Positions 48,820 to 57,408 are shown, counted from the stretch's first letter. The stretch: DNA of 64,000 nucleotides from Bacillota bacterium (GCA_023621995.1 JAMOAB010000005.1:62001-126000), one strand, 5' to 3'. The notes: generated by a model from the letters alone, not told the origin. Translations and numbers: made by a program.

Positions 48820-49685
48820 AGTCCCAACTCCCCTATCTTTTTATTAAGAAATTCAACTGCTAGCCGTATATCTGCTTCAGGATTTTCTCCAACTTCTCTC
48901 TCAATGGTCAAGAAACCTTTAAACCCTGCTTCATATAGGGCCTTTAGATATTCATCAAAATTAACATGGCCCTGTCCAAGTGGCAATTCTTTAAAATAGT
49001 CTTCCAACCTTAAATCTTCTATGCCTCCATCTGCAAAGAAGTTATATATTCGCTCTGGATCTGTCTTCTTAAGCAATACACCATCCTTCGCGTGGGTATG
49101 TACTATATAGTCTTTCAGCGTATATACACCTTTAACTGGATCGTCATCTGTAACCATTACAAGGTTTGCAGGGTCATAGTTTACCTTTACCCCATTTGAT
49201 TTTAGACTGTCTAAAAATCGCTTTAATGTATCTGCCTTCTCAGGTCCTGTCTCGATTGCAAACGACGCTCCCACCTTATCGCCATACTCACCTAGCTCTT
49301 CACACGCATCTTGGAGTATCTTCCATCTAGGATGATTCTCATCTTCCGGTATTACTCCAATATGGGTTGTAACTACATCGGTATTTAAATCCCTTGCAAG
49401 GTCCATTATTCGTTTGGACTTTTCTATACGCTCTTTATTGTCCTCCTCAATTGCAAAGCCGTGTCCGCCAAGATCACCACATAGGGCAGAAACCACCAAA
49501 CCATTGGATTCTATCATATCTAATAGTTCTTTTCGCCTGCTGATAGATAGGTTCTCAGGAGCCATTTCACCTGATGTGGCATAGATCTGTATTCCCTCTC
49601 CACCTACTTCCTTTGCCTTTTTTATCCCTTCTTCAATGCCTACTCTAAACGAGTCAACCATAACTCCAATTTTAAAGACTGACAT
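48816..49685 (-). CDS. sugar phosphate isomerase/epimerase family TIM-barrel protein
   Basis: A 289-residue member of the same broad fold, starting MSVFKIGVMVDSFRVG. Likely metal residues lie in FAIETGPEKA, NYDPANLVM, HTHAKDG and LTIEREVGENP. First of a two-gene unit with the gene at 47989-48819; its ATG has a GGAG site upstream. The close pairing suggests two successive steps in one sugar pathway (inference). Confidence 0.86.
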   Translation of the reverse strand: MSVFKIGVMVDSFRVGIEEGIKKAKEVGGEGIQIYATSGEMAPENLSISRRKELLDMIESNGLVVSALCGDLGGHGFAIEEDNKERIEKSKRIMDLARDLNTDVVTTHIGVIPEDENHPRWKILQDACEELGEYGDKVGASFAIETGPEKADTLKRFLDSLKSNGVKVNYDPANLVMVTDDDPVKGVYTLKDYIVHTHAKDGVLLKKTDPERIYNFFADGGIEDLRLEDYFKELPLGQGHVNFDEYLKALYEAGFKGFLTIEREVGENPEADIRLAVEFLNKKIGELGL

Positions 49686-49726
49686 ATTAACACTCCTTTA
49701 CTCTCTCAATTTAAATTCTTGTATGT

Positions 49727-49755
49727 ATTATAGCAAAGATATATATACATGTCTT
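49727..49755 (-). promoter_or_regulatory. candidate promoter for the two-gene TIM-barrel unit
   Basis: AAGACA (49755-49750) and a perfect TATAAT (49732-49727) lie 17 bases apart on the minus strand, about 42 bases before the start codon at 49685. Confidence 0.5.
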
Positions 49756-49805
49756 TGTTGTATTTTGAGTTATACTTATTCTTATTTTGTATCTTTACGT
49801 TAAGA

Positions 49806-49831
49806 GAAGCTCCCTTTTAATTAGGAGCTTC
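49806..49831 (-). terminator. hairpin after the CBS-domain gene
   Basis: GAAGCTCC and GGAGCTTC pair across a ten-base loop just after the CBS gene stop. The following minus-strand bases TCTTA are a poor T-run, so this may be a weak terminator. Confidence 0.45.
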
Positions 49832-49839
49832 TACTGCTT

Positions 49840-50277
49840 TCATGACATATTAAATGGTTTTGAAGGTTCGGATATCTCCTCTAATGCACTACCTGCTTCG
49901 CTACTGAGTTTCTTGTGGGTGGCAAGATCTCCTATGGATATCATACCTACAATCTTGTCGCCTTCCACAACAGGTAGTCGGCGTATCTTGTGCTGTGCCA
50001 TAAGCTTTGCTGCCTCTTTTGCACTCATAGTTGGGGTCGCAGTTACGAGTTCATAGCTCATAAGATCTTTTAGTTTTGTACTTCCTGGATCTCCATCATG
50101 GGCTATATTCCTTACTACAATATCCCTATCTGTTACAATTCCCTTTAGTTTATCGCCATCTTCACATATGGGTATAATGCCTATATTATGTGCCTGCATA
50201 GTCTTAGCTGCATCTAGCACAGTACAATCGGGTGTTAATGTAGCAAGTTCTGTAGTCATAAGATCTTTTAGTTTCAT
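49840..50277 (-). CDS. tandem CBS-domain protein
   Basis: A 145-residue protein made of two CBS domains (about 7-62 and 70-125; GIIPICEDGDKLKGIVTDRDIV and RRLPVVEGDKIVGMISIGDLA) and a short C-terminal tail. Such stand-alone Bateman modules bind adenine nucleotides and sense energy state; the partner is unknown. It is transcribed alone, downstream of a region with three DnaA-box-like sites. Confidence 0.9.
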   Translation of the reverse strand: MKLKDLMTTELATLTPDCTVLDAAKTMQAHNIGIIPICEDGDKLKGIVTDRDIVVRNIAHDGDPGSTKLKDLMSYELVTATPTMSAKEAAKLMAQHKIRRLPVVEGDKIVGMISIGDLATHKKLSSEAGSALEEISEPSKPFNMS

Positions 50278-50393
50278 TCCATATCACCTTCCTATGAAAT
50301 AGTAGTCCTATATAGTCTTCCGCAAAAAATATACACTATCCTAGGTAAAGATTGCATAACTAATCTTCAAAATCTTGCATATCCAAAATTATC

Positions 50394-50423
50394 CTATCCA
50401 CATAATCCACATAATTATCCACA
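50394..50423. promoter_or_regulatory. cluster of three DnaA-box-like sites
   Basis: Reading the plus strand, CTATCCACA (50394), TAATCCACA (50403) and the perfect TTATCCACA (50415) occur within 30 bases, all in the same orientation. The DnaA consensus is TTATNCACA; the first two sites differ from TTATCCACA at one base each. The gap between the CBS gene and tsaD holds nothing else except the hairpin at 50452-50467 and the tsaD terminator. Confidence 0.5.
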
Positions 50424-50451
50424 GTATGATTTGGGGTAATATGGGCAGTTA

Positions 50452-50467
50452 ATGGGGTTGTCCCCAT
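50452..50467. other. short hairpin, no known role
   Basis: ATGGGG and CCCCAT pair around a four-base loop. No T-run follows on either strand, so it is not a terminator; it lies between the tsaD terminator and the DnaA-box-like cluster. Confidence 0.35.
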
Positions 50468-50504
50468 AATTCACATGGCCATTTTTACACAGAGTTTTTT
50501 TGTT

Positions 50505-50550
50505 GAATAAAATAAAAAATGCCAGATAAAGTTTTTATCCTTCATCTGGC
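50505..50550 (-). terminator. Rho-independent terminator of tsaD
   Basis: GCCAGAT and ATCTGGC close a hairpin followed on the minus strand by ATTTTTTATTTTATT. It lies directly after the tsaD stop. Confidence 0.85.
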
Positions 50551-50556
50551 TTCTCC

Positions 50557-51573
50557 CTATATTCCTATTGGTAGGTTTGGATAGGCATTTAATGTAAGAT
50601 CTGCCAACTTCCCTTGTACAAAATCAAAATAGGCTGCACTACCTATCATGGCAGCATTGTCAGTACATAATTCTATTGGAGGATAGTATAGCTCCAGACC
50701 TTCATCCTCACACCTTCGAGTAAATTGCCTCCTAAGTTCTGAATTTGCAGACACACCCCCTGCTAAGGCAATCTTCCCCATATCTAGATCCTTAGCTGCC
50801 ATTATAGTCTTGTCCACCAACACATCTACAACAGCCTTTTGAAAACTAGCTGCCACATCTTCGTTTCTATACGGCTCGCCCTTTTGTTCCATATTGTGTA
50901 TATGATTTATGACAGCGGTTTTAAGGCCACTAAAACTAAAATCATAGGGGTGGCCGTCTATATGTCCCCTAGGGAACTTTACCCAATTTGAATTGCCCTT
51001 CTTAGCTAGGGCATCTATAACTGGACCACCGGGATATTCAAGTCCCAGTGTCCTTGCCACCTTGTCATATGCCTCACCTGCAGCATCATCTCTAGTTTGC
51101 CCGATTATTCTATAACTCCCATAGTCCTCCACCACTATTATATGGCTGTGCCCCCCTGACACTACAAGGCACAAAAATGGCGGCTTAAGGTCTCTGTGGG
51201 CAATATAGTTTGCACATATATGCCCTTCTATATGGTGCACTCCTGCCAGTGGAAGATCTAATCCATATGCTAATCCCTTCGCAGTAGATACACCTACTAA
51301 AAGGGCACCTACAAGACCTGGTCCGCATGTAACACCTATTGCATCTAAATCCTTAAATGTCATATCTGCTTCATACATAGCCCCTTCAATGACATGGCTT
51401 ATTACCTCTATATGTTTTCTCGAGGCTATCTCTGGCACTACTCCACCATATTCTCGGTGGAGATCTATCTGAGAGGCTATTATATTACTCAGTACCTCCC
51501 TACCATCTTTCACAACAGCAGCCGAGGTCTCATCACATGATGTCTCAATTGCAAGTATATATATATCTTTCAT
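50557..51573 (-). CDS. tsaD: tRNA N6-adenosine threonylcarbamoyltransferase
   Basis: Catalytic subunit of the complex that makes t6A37 in tRNAs reading ANN codons. The 338-residue protein shows [15 protein letters not shown], the metal motif [21 protein letters not shown] and [13 protein letters not shown]. It works with TsaB and TsaE, encoded at 53138-54302, though here it is separated from them by a membrane-protein gene and a plus-strand small gene. Confidence 0.97.
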   Translation of the reverse strand: MKDIYILAIETSCDETSAAVVKDGREVLSNIIASQIDLHREYGGVVPEIASRKHIEVISHVIEGAMYEADMTFKDLDAIGVTCGPGLVGALLVGVSTAKGLAYGLDLPLAGVHHIEGHICANYIAHRDLKPPFLCLVVSGGHSHIIVVEDYGSYRIIGQTRDDAAGEAYDKVARTLGLEYPGGPVIDALAKKGNSNWVKFPRGHIDGHPYDFSFSGLKTAVINHIHNMEQKGEPYRNEDVAASFQKAVVDVLVDKTIMAAKDLDMGKIALAGGVSANSELRRQFTRRCEDEGLELYYPPIELCTDNAAMIGSAAYFDFVQGKLADLTLNAYPNLPIGI

Positions 51574-51665
51574 CTAAATACTCCTTCTATAATACAGTCA
51601 CATTATGGTCTAATATGCATAATCTAATAGTGTAGATAATTCTATACATATAAGGGGGTATCGTA

Positions 51666-51860
51666 ATGACCAATTTTCTCAACAACCTCCTAGGTGGAGG
51701 ATTTGATGAGTCTACACTTCTCTTCTTCTTTCTGCTCCTAATTATTCTATTTGGAATAGGTAATTTTGCAGATGATGAAGGGATACTGTTCTTCTTTTTA
51801 CTATTAGTTCTCCTATTTGGAAGTGGTGGCAACCTCTGTAGACTTGGTGTAGAGGAATAG
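51666..51860 (+). CDS. small hydrophobic protein with two near-identical membrane repeats
   Basis: A 64-residue protein with two repeats, DESTLLFFFLLLIILFGIGN and DEGILFFFLLLVLLFGSGGN. Each is one membrane segment after an acidic residue, joined by FAD. GGGGG lies seven bases before the ATG. An intrinsic terminator follows 11 bases after the stop, so it is an independent plus-strand unit within minus-strand genes. It resembles the short hydrophobic peptides common in spore formers, but no function is known. The minus-strand frame over it (51587-51832) is a shadow. Confidence 0.7.
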   Translation: MTNFLNNLLGGGFDESTLLFFFLLLIILFGIGNFADDEGILFFFLLLVLLFGSGGNLCRLGVEE

Positions 51861-51870
51861 ATAACAAATA

Positions 51871-51906
51871 TACTAGGGCTTAATCAATAGCCCTAGTATG
51901 GTTTTT
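51871..51906 (+). terminator. bidirectional terminator
   Basis: ACTAGGGCT and AGCCCTAGT form a nine-base-pair stem followed by ATGGTTTTTT on the plus strand; the minus strand has a weaker ATATTTG tail. It serves the plus-strand small gene and overlaps the end of the minus-strand membrane-protein gene. Confidence 0.75.
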
Positions 51907-52584
51907 TCCATATCTTCTATACATACATAGAGATAATACAAACAATGTACCCATACCAGTAAAGAAAAAAAGTGCTACACGCTCTATAAGAGCCATAAAA
52001 AACTCTCCTGGCATCATCATTATTAACACGTCAGTATCTGGATCTAGTAGCCAAAGATCATTGGTAAAGAATATATTATGAAAACCATCCCATACAAGAT
52101 CAAAATTCCTTGCCATACCCATGGCTATTATAAGGGCAAAAGACAAGACAGCTACCGCCACCACCATAAACGATAGTGATAGGTATTTAACCCACGCCTT
52201 GCCACATATGTATGCCATTAAAAATAGGAGAAATATTGCCAACAGCAATACTATATTCCTAAGTTTGAATCCGTATAGAAAGAGAAGTCTGACATCTTTC
52301 ATATGATCTATCTCCCGTTGATTAAATACATATCCACCATCATTCCATCTAATGTAAAGATCTCCTCGTACACCCTTTAGATATGCAAATAATTCATCGG
52401 TAATATCTGAAAGTTCTTCTCTAGTAGTTCCAACTATATGGACAGTATCGTTCTTTTCATATTGCCTTGTATAAAATTTTTTGTCAAAGGCGACTAGCTG
52501 TATACTGGTAAGAAAAATAGCCATTATGACAAAAACAGAACATATAATACCGACTATAGTATATAGATATCCCCTCTTCATCAT
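51880..52584 (-). CDS. TIGR01906 family integral membrane protein
   Basis: A 234-residue protein with an N-terminal membrane segment (about 8-30), an extracellular part (about 35-95) and at least three further segments. The conserved stretch FDLVWDGFHNIFFTNDLWLLDPDTDVLIMMMP fits the TIGR01906/DUF1461 family, whose function is unknown. The stop lies in the shared terminator. It follows rimI by 40 bases and is probably part of that transcript. Confidence 0.85.
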   Translation of the reverse strand: MMKRGYLYTIVGIICSVFVIMAIFLTSIQLVAFDKKFYTRQYEKNDTVHIVGTTREELSDITDELFAYLKGVRGDLYIRWNDGGYVFNQREIDHMKDVRLLFLYGFKLRNIVLLLAIFLLFLMAYICGKAWVKYLSLSFMVVAVAVLSFALIIAMGMARNFDLVWDGFHNIFFTNDLWLLDPDTDVLIMMMPGEFFMALIERVALFFFTGMGTLFVLSLCMYRRYGKNHTRAID

Positions 52585-52624
52585 AGGTACTTCACGCCCA
52601 TTTCACTGTTATTTATATAAGACA

Positions 52625-53128
52625 TTAATCCCTTTTTTTCTTTTTTAGCGTCGCCTCAATATCGTCGTTCCACATTATAAGTGCGTCTTCGTTAGTATCG
52701 GCATAATAGCCCTTTCTTATGCCACCATCTTCAAAGTCAAGCTCCCTGTAGAGGGCTTGAGCTCCAAGATTAGATACCCTCACCTCTAATGTCATACTTT
52801 TTATACCCTTTTTAATTGCCTCTTCCATCAAGGATAAAAGTAGGGCTCTGCCAAGCCCCCTTCGTCTATAATCAGGATGAATGGCAATATTGGTTATATG
52901 TGCTTCATCTATTATGAGCCACATACCACCATAACCTATGACCTCTCCCCCATATTTTACAGCAAGATATTTGGCAAATCTATTTCGCTCTACCTCTAAC
53001 TTAAAGGACTCCTTTGACCAAGGTACAGGAAAGCATAGTCTCTCTATCTCCAGGACCCTATCTATATCATAAGACCGTACAGGCTCTATATACACATATC
53101 CCATATCCTCTATATAATACATATACAT
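52625..53128 (-). CDS. rimI: ribosomal protein S18-alanine N-acetyltransferase
   Basis: GNAT acetyltransferase of 167 residues. The acetyl-CoA motif HPDYRRRGLGRALLLSL and the conserved LEVRVSNLGAQALYRELDF are clear. The first codons MYMYYIED may be untranslated, since an internal ATG at 53104 (MGYVYIEPVRS) is closer to usual family starts. It overlaps neither neighbour and lies ten bases after tsaB, the common tsaE-tsaB-rimI order. Confidence 0.93.
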   Translation of the reverse strand: MYMYYIEDMGYVYIEPVRSYDIDRVLEIERLCFPVPWSKESFKLEVERNRFAKYLAVKYGGEVIGYGGMWLIIDEAHITNIAIHPDYRRRGLGRALLLSLMEEAIKKGIKSMTLEVRVSNLGAQALYRELDFEDGGIRKGYYADTNEDALIMWNDDIEATLKKKKRD

Positions 53129-53137
53129 AACCTATCC

Positions 53138-53848
53138 CTATCTCGTTGAAGTTTTCTGTACATCTCGCCTCTGTTCTGCCTGGGACTTTCGTAGATAGAA
53201 AGGGGTTAGAGTTTTAAAGTCTGAAGTCTCTCCCCTAGTTGCCATATCCATAGCAATTGAGGCTATAGATGACGCACGTTGTTCCCGAAAAGGTATTGGG
53301 GGAAATAGGGCCTTTTCTTTCATTCTACCCTCTATTACCTCTCTATATACCCTTATGCCATCACCTACAAAGACTACTTGCCGTCCGTCTACTAAAAGCC
53401 TGTCAATGAGGTTTTCTAATGGAATGGCCATATATTCGTCTGCCCTAGAGAGCTTTCCGTCCATATATTCATATATGGAGGTATAGACTTGTTTGCGTCT
53501 AGCATCCATTATTGGACATATAATACGATCTGTATATTGTATATTATAGGCAAGACCATCAAGGGTGGGCACGCCCACAACTGGCCTATCTAGGGCTTGG
53601 GCAAGGCCTTTTACTGTAGCTATGCCAATCCTAAGCCCAGTAAACGAACCTGGCCCCCTACTTGCAGCAAACAGGTCTATATCACTCACCTCTACCCTCG
53701 CCATTTTTAATGTACTGTCTATGAGAGTCATCAAGGCTTCAGAATGGGTAAGGCCCCTGTTTAATGTACACTCTGCCAAAACTCTATCTTCATCTACTAA
53801 AGCAGCGCCTGCAACTTGTGAGGAAGATTCAATTGCAAGTACTAACAT
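53138..53848 (-). CDS. tsaB: tRNA threonylcarbamoyladenosine biosynthesis protein TsaB
   Basis: Inactive TsaD homologue that forms a heterodimer with TsaD for t6A synthesis. 236 residues with LAIESSSQVAGAALVDE at the N-terminus and RGPGSFTGLRIGIATVKGLA in the middle. Its start overlaps the end of tsaE by 20 bases. Confidence 0.96.
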   Translation of the reverse strand: MLVLAIESSSQVAGAALVDEDRVLAECTLNRGLTHSEALMTLIDSTLKMARVEVSDIDLFAASRGPGSFTGLRIGIATVKGLAQALDRPVVGVPTLDGLAYNIQYTDRIICPIMDARRKQVYTSIYEYMDGKLSRADEYMAIPLENLIDRLLVDGRQVVFVGDGIRVYREVIEGRMKEKALFPPIPFREQRASSIASIAMDMATRGETSDFKTLTPFYLRKSQAEQRRDVQKTSTR

Positions 53849-54302
53849 ATTCTAATAATTCCTCCTCTAGCCAATTAAATTTACTTCCAATAAAATGTAT
53901 AGTAATTTTTCGTATATTTTCATCAATTCTATCTAATTCTATTCCCACATATTCTTGAGGGTAGAGATCGCCCATATTTTCTGGCCATTCTATTACAGCT
54001 ACCCCATCCCCATATATGAACTCTTCAAACCCCAGTTCAAATATCTCATCTTCATTGTCTAGTCGGTACATATCAAAATGATAGAGTGGAAGCCTACCAT
54101 TATATTGGTGAAGTATTGTAAACGTAGGGCTTGTGATGGGTTCATCTATGCCAAGACCCCTAGCTATGCCACGGGCTAATACTGTCTTGCCTGTGCCAAG
54201 ATCGCCACTTAGAGTTATTATGAGCCCTGGTTTTGCAATAGAACCTATCTTAGTGCCAAAATCCATTGTCTCATCATCACTGTTGGATATGTATTCTATC
54301 AT
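53829..54302 (-). CDS. tsaE: tRNA threonylcarbamoyladenosine biosynthesis ATPase TsaE
   Basis: P-loop ATPase needed for t6A turnover. About 157 residues starting MIEYISNSDDETMDFG at ATG 54302, which has GAGAGG six bases upstream; an earlier Met at 54323 has no such site. Walker A is LSGDLGTGKTVLARG; ITSPTFTILHQY and YHFDMYRL are conserved. First gene of tsaE-tsaB-rimI. Confidence 0.96.
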   Translation of the reverse strand: MIEYISNSDDETMDFGTKIGSIAKPGLIITLSGDLGTGKTVLARGIARGLGIDEPITSPTFTILHQYNGRLPLYHFDMYRLDNEDEIFELGFEEFIYGDGVAVIEWPENMGDLYPQEYVGIELDRIDENIRKITIHFIGSKFNWLEEELLEYVSTCN

Positions 54303-54360
54303 TCTATACCTCTCTTTTACCATTTATTTTCCATAAATATTATATCATATTTAAATTGGT

Positions 54361-54388
54361 TTTATAATTATTCGGGTTGAATAGTCAA
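54361..54388 (-). promoter_or_regulatory. candidate promoter for tsaE-tsaB-rimI
   Basis: TTGACT (54388-54383) and TATAAA (54366-54361) are 16 bases apart on the minus strand, about 60 bases before the tsaE start. A second AT-rich -10 candidate lies nearer the gene. Confidence 0.45.
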
Positions 54389-54401
54389 AATATTAAGCTA
54401 G

Positions 54402-55220
54402 TTAAATCTCTATCTCAAGCCCGTCATAGGCAGTTATAAATCCATGGGACTTTGCCAATTCCTCCATCTCTTCATGCATAAGCTTCATATTGTGCGAAAA
54501 ATGGGTAACTATAAACTTAGTATCCTCATGGGCAGCACCGGCTCCTATGAGCCTGTCCTTTATATCCACATTGGCAGGCAGACCCATATGCCCTGTTCTA
54601 CAATCCTCAGGTCCAAAGGTACAGTCAAGTATTACACCATCAAATTTATAGTCCACAAGTTTCTCCCAAGACTCCTCAGGGAAATATCCAGAGTCATGAC
54701 CATATAGGAGGGTGCTATTGCCTATCTGTATGACATATATATAACAATTCTCACCCTTTGCATGATCTGCAGGCAGGGGAGTTACAAGGGCATCTTCAAC
54801 CTGAAACGTATTAAAAGCATGTATAAGATTATAATCTACAATACCTTCCATATCTAGGTGCCCAAGGGCATAGTCAAATAGTGCCTTGACTTTTTCATTT
54901 CCATACACAGCAAGGCCTGTATCATTTTCTACATGGGCATAACCCTCTAGTCTCATTTCAAAATCATATGCATAAAAATGGTCAGAATGGGAATGGGTTA
55001 TGATAACGTGTTTTAGTTTAGAAAGATCGATATTATACACCAATCTGTGCATATATGTATCTGGAGGAAAGTCTATCATGTATATATCATCTATGAGACA
55101 CGATGACCTGGTCCTTATATTTTTTCCTCCAAGTTCTTCGGCTTTTTTGCAGGCGGCACACTCGCAAAATAGAGCTGGCCACCCTTCTGCCGCCCCCGTA
55201 CCTAAAAATTTTATCTTCAT
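54402..55220 (-). CDS. metallo-beta-lactamase fold hydrolase, PhnP-like
   Basis: A 272-residue MBL-fold protein. The metal motif ITHSHSDHFYAYD (HxHxDH) is near residue 79, followed by LPADHAKG and GHDSGYFPEE, and an HFSHN motif comes later. Near the start, CECAACKKAEE with RTRSSCLID resembles the PhnP structural-zinc region. PhnP-like enzymes act on cyclic phosphodiesters, but no phosphonate genes are here, so the substrate is open. Single gene. Confidence 0.88.
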   Translation of the reverse strand: MKIKFLGTGAAEGWPALFCECAACKKAEELGGKNIRTRSSCLIDDIYMIDFPPDTYMHRLVYNIDLSKLKHVIITHSHSDHFYAYDFEMRLEGYAHVENDTGLAVYGNEKVKALFDYALGHLDMEGIVDYNLIHAFNTFQVEDALVTPLPADHAKGENCYIYVIQIGNSTLLYGHDSGYFPEESWEKLVDYKFDGVILDCTFGPEDCRTGHMGLPANVDIKDRLIGAGAAHEDTKFIVTHFSHNMKLMHEEMEELAKSHGFITAYDGLEIEI

Positions 55221-55370
55221 TTTTTAATACCCACCTCTATCCTCTAGTATATGTAGAGACAATGGAAACTCCAAAGACTACCACCATATGTATGCCTTTG
55301 AAGTTAGTCCAATTACCTCTACCGTATTATACCACCAATAGGGGGATCTAGACAATCCAAAATTTTAGCT

Positions 55371-55958
55371 TTACTCATTACGTAAAATAGGCGATATCTT
55401 CTTATATATTAGAAGGGTTATGACAGATATTGTAGCTCCCTGCATAAAATTAAAGGGCATGACAGCATATAAAACATATGTCTTCACATCCACTATCTTG
55501 GTGTTTGCCTTTGCAGCCATGCCTATTATCTGTTCTAGGGGGATTATATGCTGGTATAGGGGAATTATAATATAATAGTTGGTTATGGCTCCCACAACCA
55601 CTTTAGATATTATACCCGCTATAAGCCCATATATGGCGCCCCCCTTAGTCCTATTCTTAGCATATATAGTAGCTGCCGGCAGAACAAAGGCTGCCCCTAC
55701 TAAAAAGTTAGATAGATTGCCCACCCCTCCTGTATTGCCAGGTTTTAAAAAGAAGTGAAATACATTTTTTAAAAATACGATCAATGTGCCTGCGCCGGGG
55801 CCCAAGGCAAAACCTCCAATCAGTGCAGGTAAGTCCCCTATTTCAAACTTCAAAAATGCCGGAAATATGGGAAGTGGGAACTCCAAATAAGCCATTAGTA
55901 TAAAGGCTATTGTAGATAAAAGTGCTACCTTTACAATATAACTTGTCGATTGTTTCAT
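55371..55958 (-). CDS. ribU: riboflavin ECF transporter S component
   Basis: Substrate-binding membrane subunit for riboflavin uptake, about 195 residues with five or six membrane segments. LEFPLPIFPAFLKFEIGDLPALIGGFALGP and FHFFLKPG are typical of RibU. The ATG at 55958 has GGAGG about nine bases upstream; the longer frame to 56096 runs through the riboswitch terminator and is not real. An FMN riboswitch precedes it, so it is repressed when flavin is plentiful. The shared ECF energising module is not encoded here. Confidence 0.94.
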   Translation of the reverse strand: MKQSTSYIVKVALLSTIAFILMAYLEFPLPIFPAFLKFEIGDLPALIGGFALGPGAGTLIVFLKNVFHFFLKPGNTGGVGNLSNFLVGAAFVLPAATIYAKNRTKGGAIYGLIAGIISKVVVGAITNYYIIIPLYQHIIPLEQIIGMAAKANTKIVDVKTYVLYAVMPFNFMQGATISVITLLIYKKISPILRNE

Positions 55959-55983
55959 AGTATATATCCTCCATTCATGTAGA

Positions 55984-56012
55984 TTAAAAAAGCTCCCGAA
56001 ATCTTCGGGAGC
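55984..56012 (-). terminator. terminator of the FMN riboswitch expression platform
   Basis: GCTCCCGAA and TTCGGGAGC pair around a three-base loop, followed by TTTTTTAAT on the minus strand. It lies between the aptamer and the ribU start, so FMN binding would favour premature termination. Confidence 0.88.
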
Positions 56013-56051
56013 CCAAATAGCTACATTAAAATGATGGTATATATATATATT

Positions 56052-56168
56052 AATCTTCTCCCATCCAGACTTTAACTGTCGGCTCCGGAATTTCACCAGA
56101 TCAGTCCTAAAAAATTAGGAGTCGCGGGCTTTAACCGCCGGTTGGGATTTTCACCCTACCCCGAAGAT
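56052..56168 (-). promoter_or_regulatory. FMN riboswitch (RFN element)
   Basis: Read on the minus strand, the conserved aptamer segments appear in order: GGGGTAGGGTGAAAATCCC, ACCGGCGGT, AGCCCGCGA, GATCTGGTGAAATTCCGGAGCCGAC, AGTTAAAGTCTGGATGGGAGAAG. This is the standard six-helix RFN pattern. It controls ribU through a terminator about 40 bases downstream. Confidence 0.96.
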
Positions 56169-56227
56169 TATCGGTATTTAATTTTCATATATATAATATC
56201 ACAAATTTTAAAGTTTTGCAACTACCA

Positions 56228-57385
56228 TTAGCTCTTAAAAACTAGGTTACCATCTATAAATACATATTTGGTATTTGTTCGTATATCTAGTGGGTTGCCA
56301 TCGTATAGCACCACATCGGCATCCTTACCCTCTTCCAGGCTACCTACCCTATCGGCTATGCCTGTTATCTCAGCTGCATTTATAGTGATGGCCTTTAGGG
56401 CCTCCATCTCGTCCATACCCTCTTTTACAGCAATCGCTGCACAAACTGGGAGATATTGTATGGGGATTACGGGATGATCTGTCATTATGGCAACTTTGAC
56501 ACCGGTTTTCGAGAGTATACCAGGAGCTTTAAAGCTAGAATTTTTAAGCTCTATCTTACTTCGTGTACTAAGTAGTGGACCAGTTATCACACTTGCCCCC
56601 TCTTCAAGGAGGATATCAGCTATGCGATGTCCTTCGGTGCCATGATCTATTGTATAGTTTACACCAAATTCCTTGGCGATCCTTATGGCAGTTAATATGT
56701 CATCTGCCCTATGGGCATGTGCCTTAAGTGGCAATTCGCCGTCCAATACCTGCACAAGTATCTCCATGTTAAGGTCCCGCTCCGGCATCTTATCAGGATC
56801 TTCCTTACCCCTCTCCAGCTTCTTTTTATATTCCTGTGCCTTTACAAGCTCACTTCTAAGTACTGCAGCAGTACCCATACGTGTAGATGGCATCTTCTGT
56901 TTTCCACCATACACCCTCTTGGGGTTCTCTCCAAATGCCACCTTAAGGGCTAAAGGCTCCTTTATAACCATGTCTTCGACCCTTCTGCCATAGGTCTTAA
57001 TGGCAGCAAATTGTCCACCTATTACATTTGCACTTCCAGGACCTGTAACAGCAGTGGTAACGCCGTGTTCCCTAGCCTCTTTAAACGAAAAGTCTTCTGG
57101 GTTTATGGCGTCAATAGCCCTAAGGCTGGGAGTTACAGGGGCTGTTGCATCGTTGCCATCCGATCCTTCAAACCCCATACCATCTTCAAACATCCCTATG
57201 TGGGAATGGGCATCTATAAATCCTGGCATAACCCACATGCCATCAGCATCTATAACCTCCATATTATCTTTTGGTTCTATATTCTCTCCAATCTGTTTAA
57301 TCTTTCCTCCCTCTATCAGAATATCACCCTTCTCATATGTCCTATCTGCCATGGTAACTATCTTACCATTTTTTATAAGTATCAT
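56228..57385 (-). CDS. amidohydrolase family protein
   Basis: A cytoplasmic metal-dependent hydrolase of about 385 residues with the imidazolonepropionase-like layout. The metal motif is DAHSHIGMFEDG; later His ligands are in KAHAHRADDI and YTIDHGTEGHR, and the Asp in VAIMTDHPVIP. ATG 57385 has GGGAGG about nine bases upstream, so the extra five codons to 57400 are unlikely. The substrate is not readable. It is 23 bases after tex and probably co-transcribed with it. Confidence 0.88.
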   Translation of the reverse strand: MILIKNGKIVTMADRTYEKGDILIEGGKIKQIGENIEPKDNMEVIDADGMWVMPGFIDAHSHIGMFEDGMGFEGSDGNDATAPVTPSLRAIDAINPEDFSFKEAREHGVTTAVTGPGSANVIGGQFAAIKTYGRRVEDMVIKEPLALKVAFGENPKRVYGGKQKMPSTRMGTAAVLRSELVKAQEYKKKLERGKEDPDKMPERDLNMEILVQVLDGELPLKAHAHRADDILTAIRIAKEFGVNYTIDHGTEGHRIADILLEEGASVITGPLLSTRSKIELKNSSFKAPGILSKTGVKVAIMTDHPVIPIQYLPVCAAIAVKEGMDEMEALKAITINAAEITGIADRVGSLEEGKDADVVLYDGNPLDIRTNTKYVFIDGNLVFKS

Positions 57386-57408
57386 AATATCTCCTCCCAT
57401 TATATATT

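Noticed and set aside
50394..50423. Chromosomal replication origin
   Set aside because: Only three DnaA-like boxes are present, and dnaA, dnaN, recF, rpmH or an AT-rich unwinding region are not nearby; treated as an isolated cluster.
51587..51832. 81-residue minus-strand frame opposite the small hydrophobic gene
   Set aside because: No ribosome binding site and Lys/Pro/Arg-rich low-quality sequence; the plus-strand frame has a proper start site and terminator.
55959..56096. N-terminal extension of RibU
   Set aside because: The extra codons run through the riboswitch terminator and part of the aptamer; the ATG at 55958 has a good ribosome binding site.
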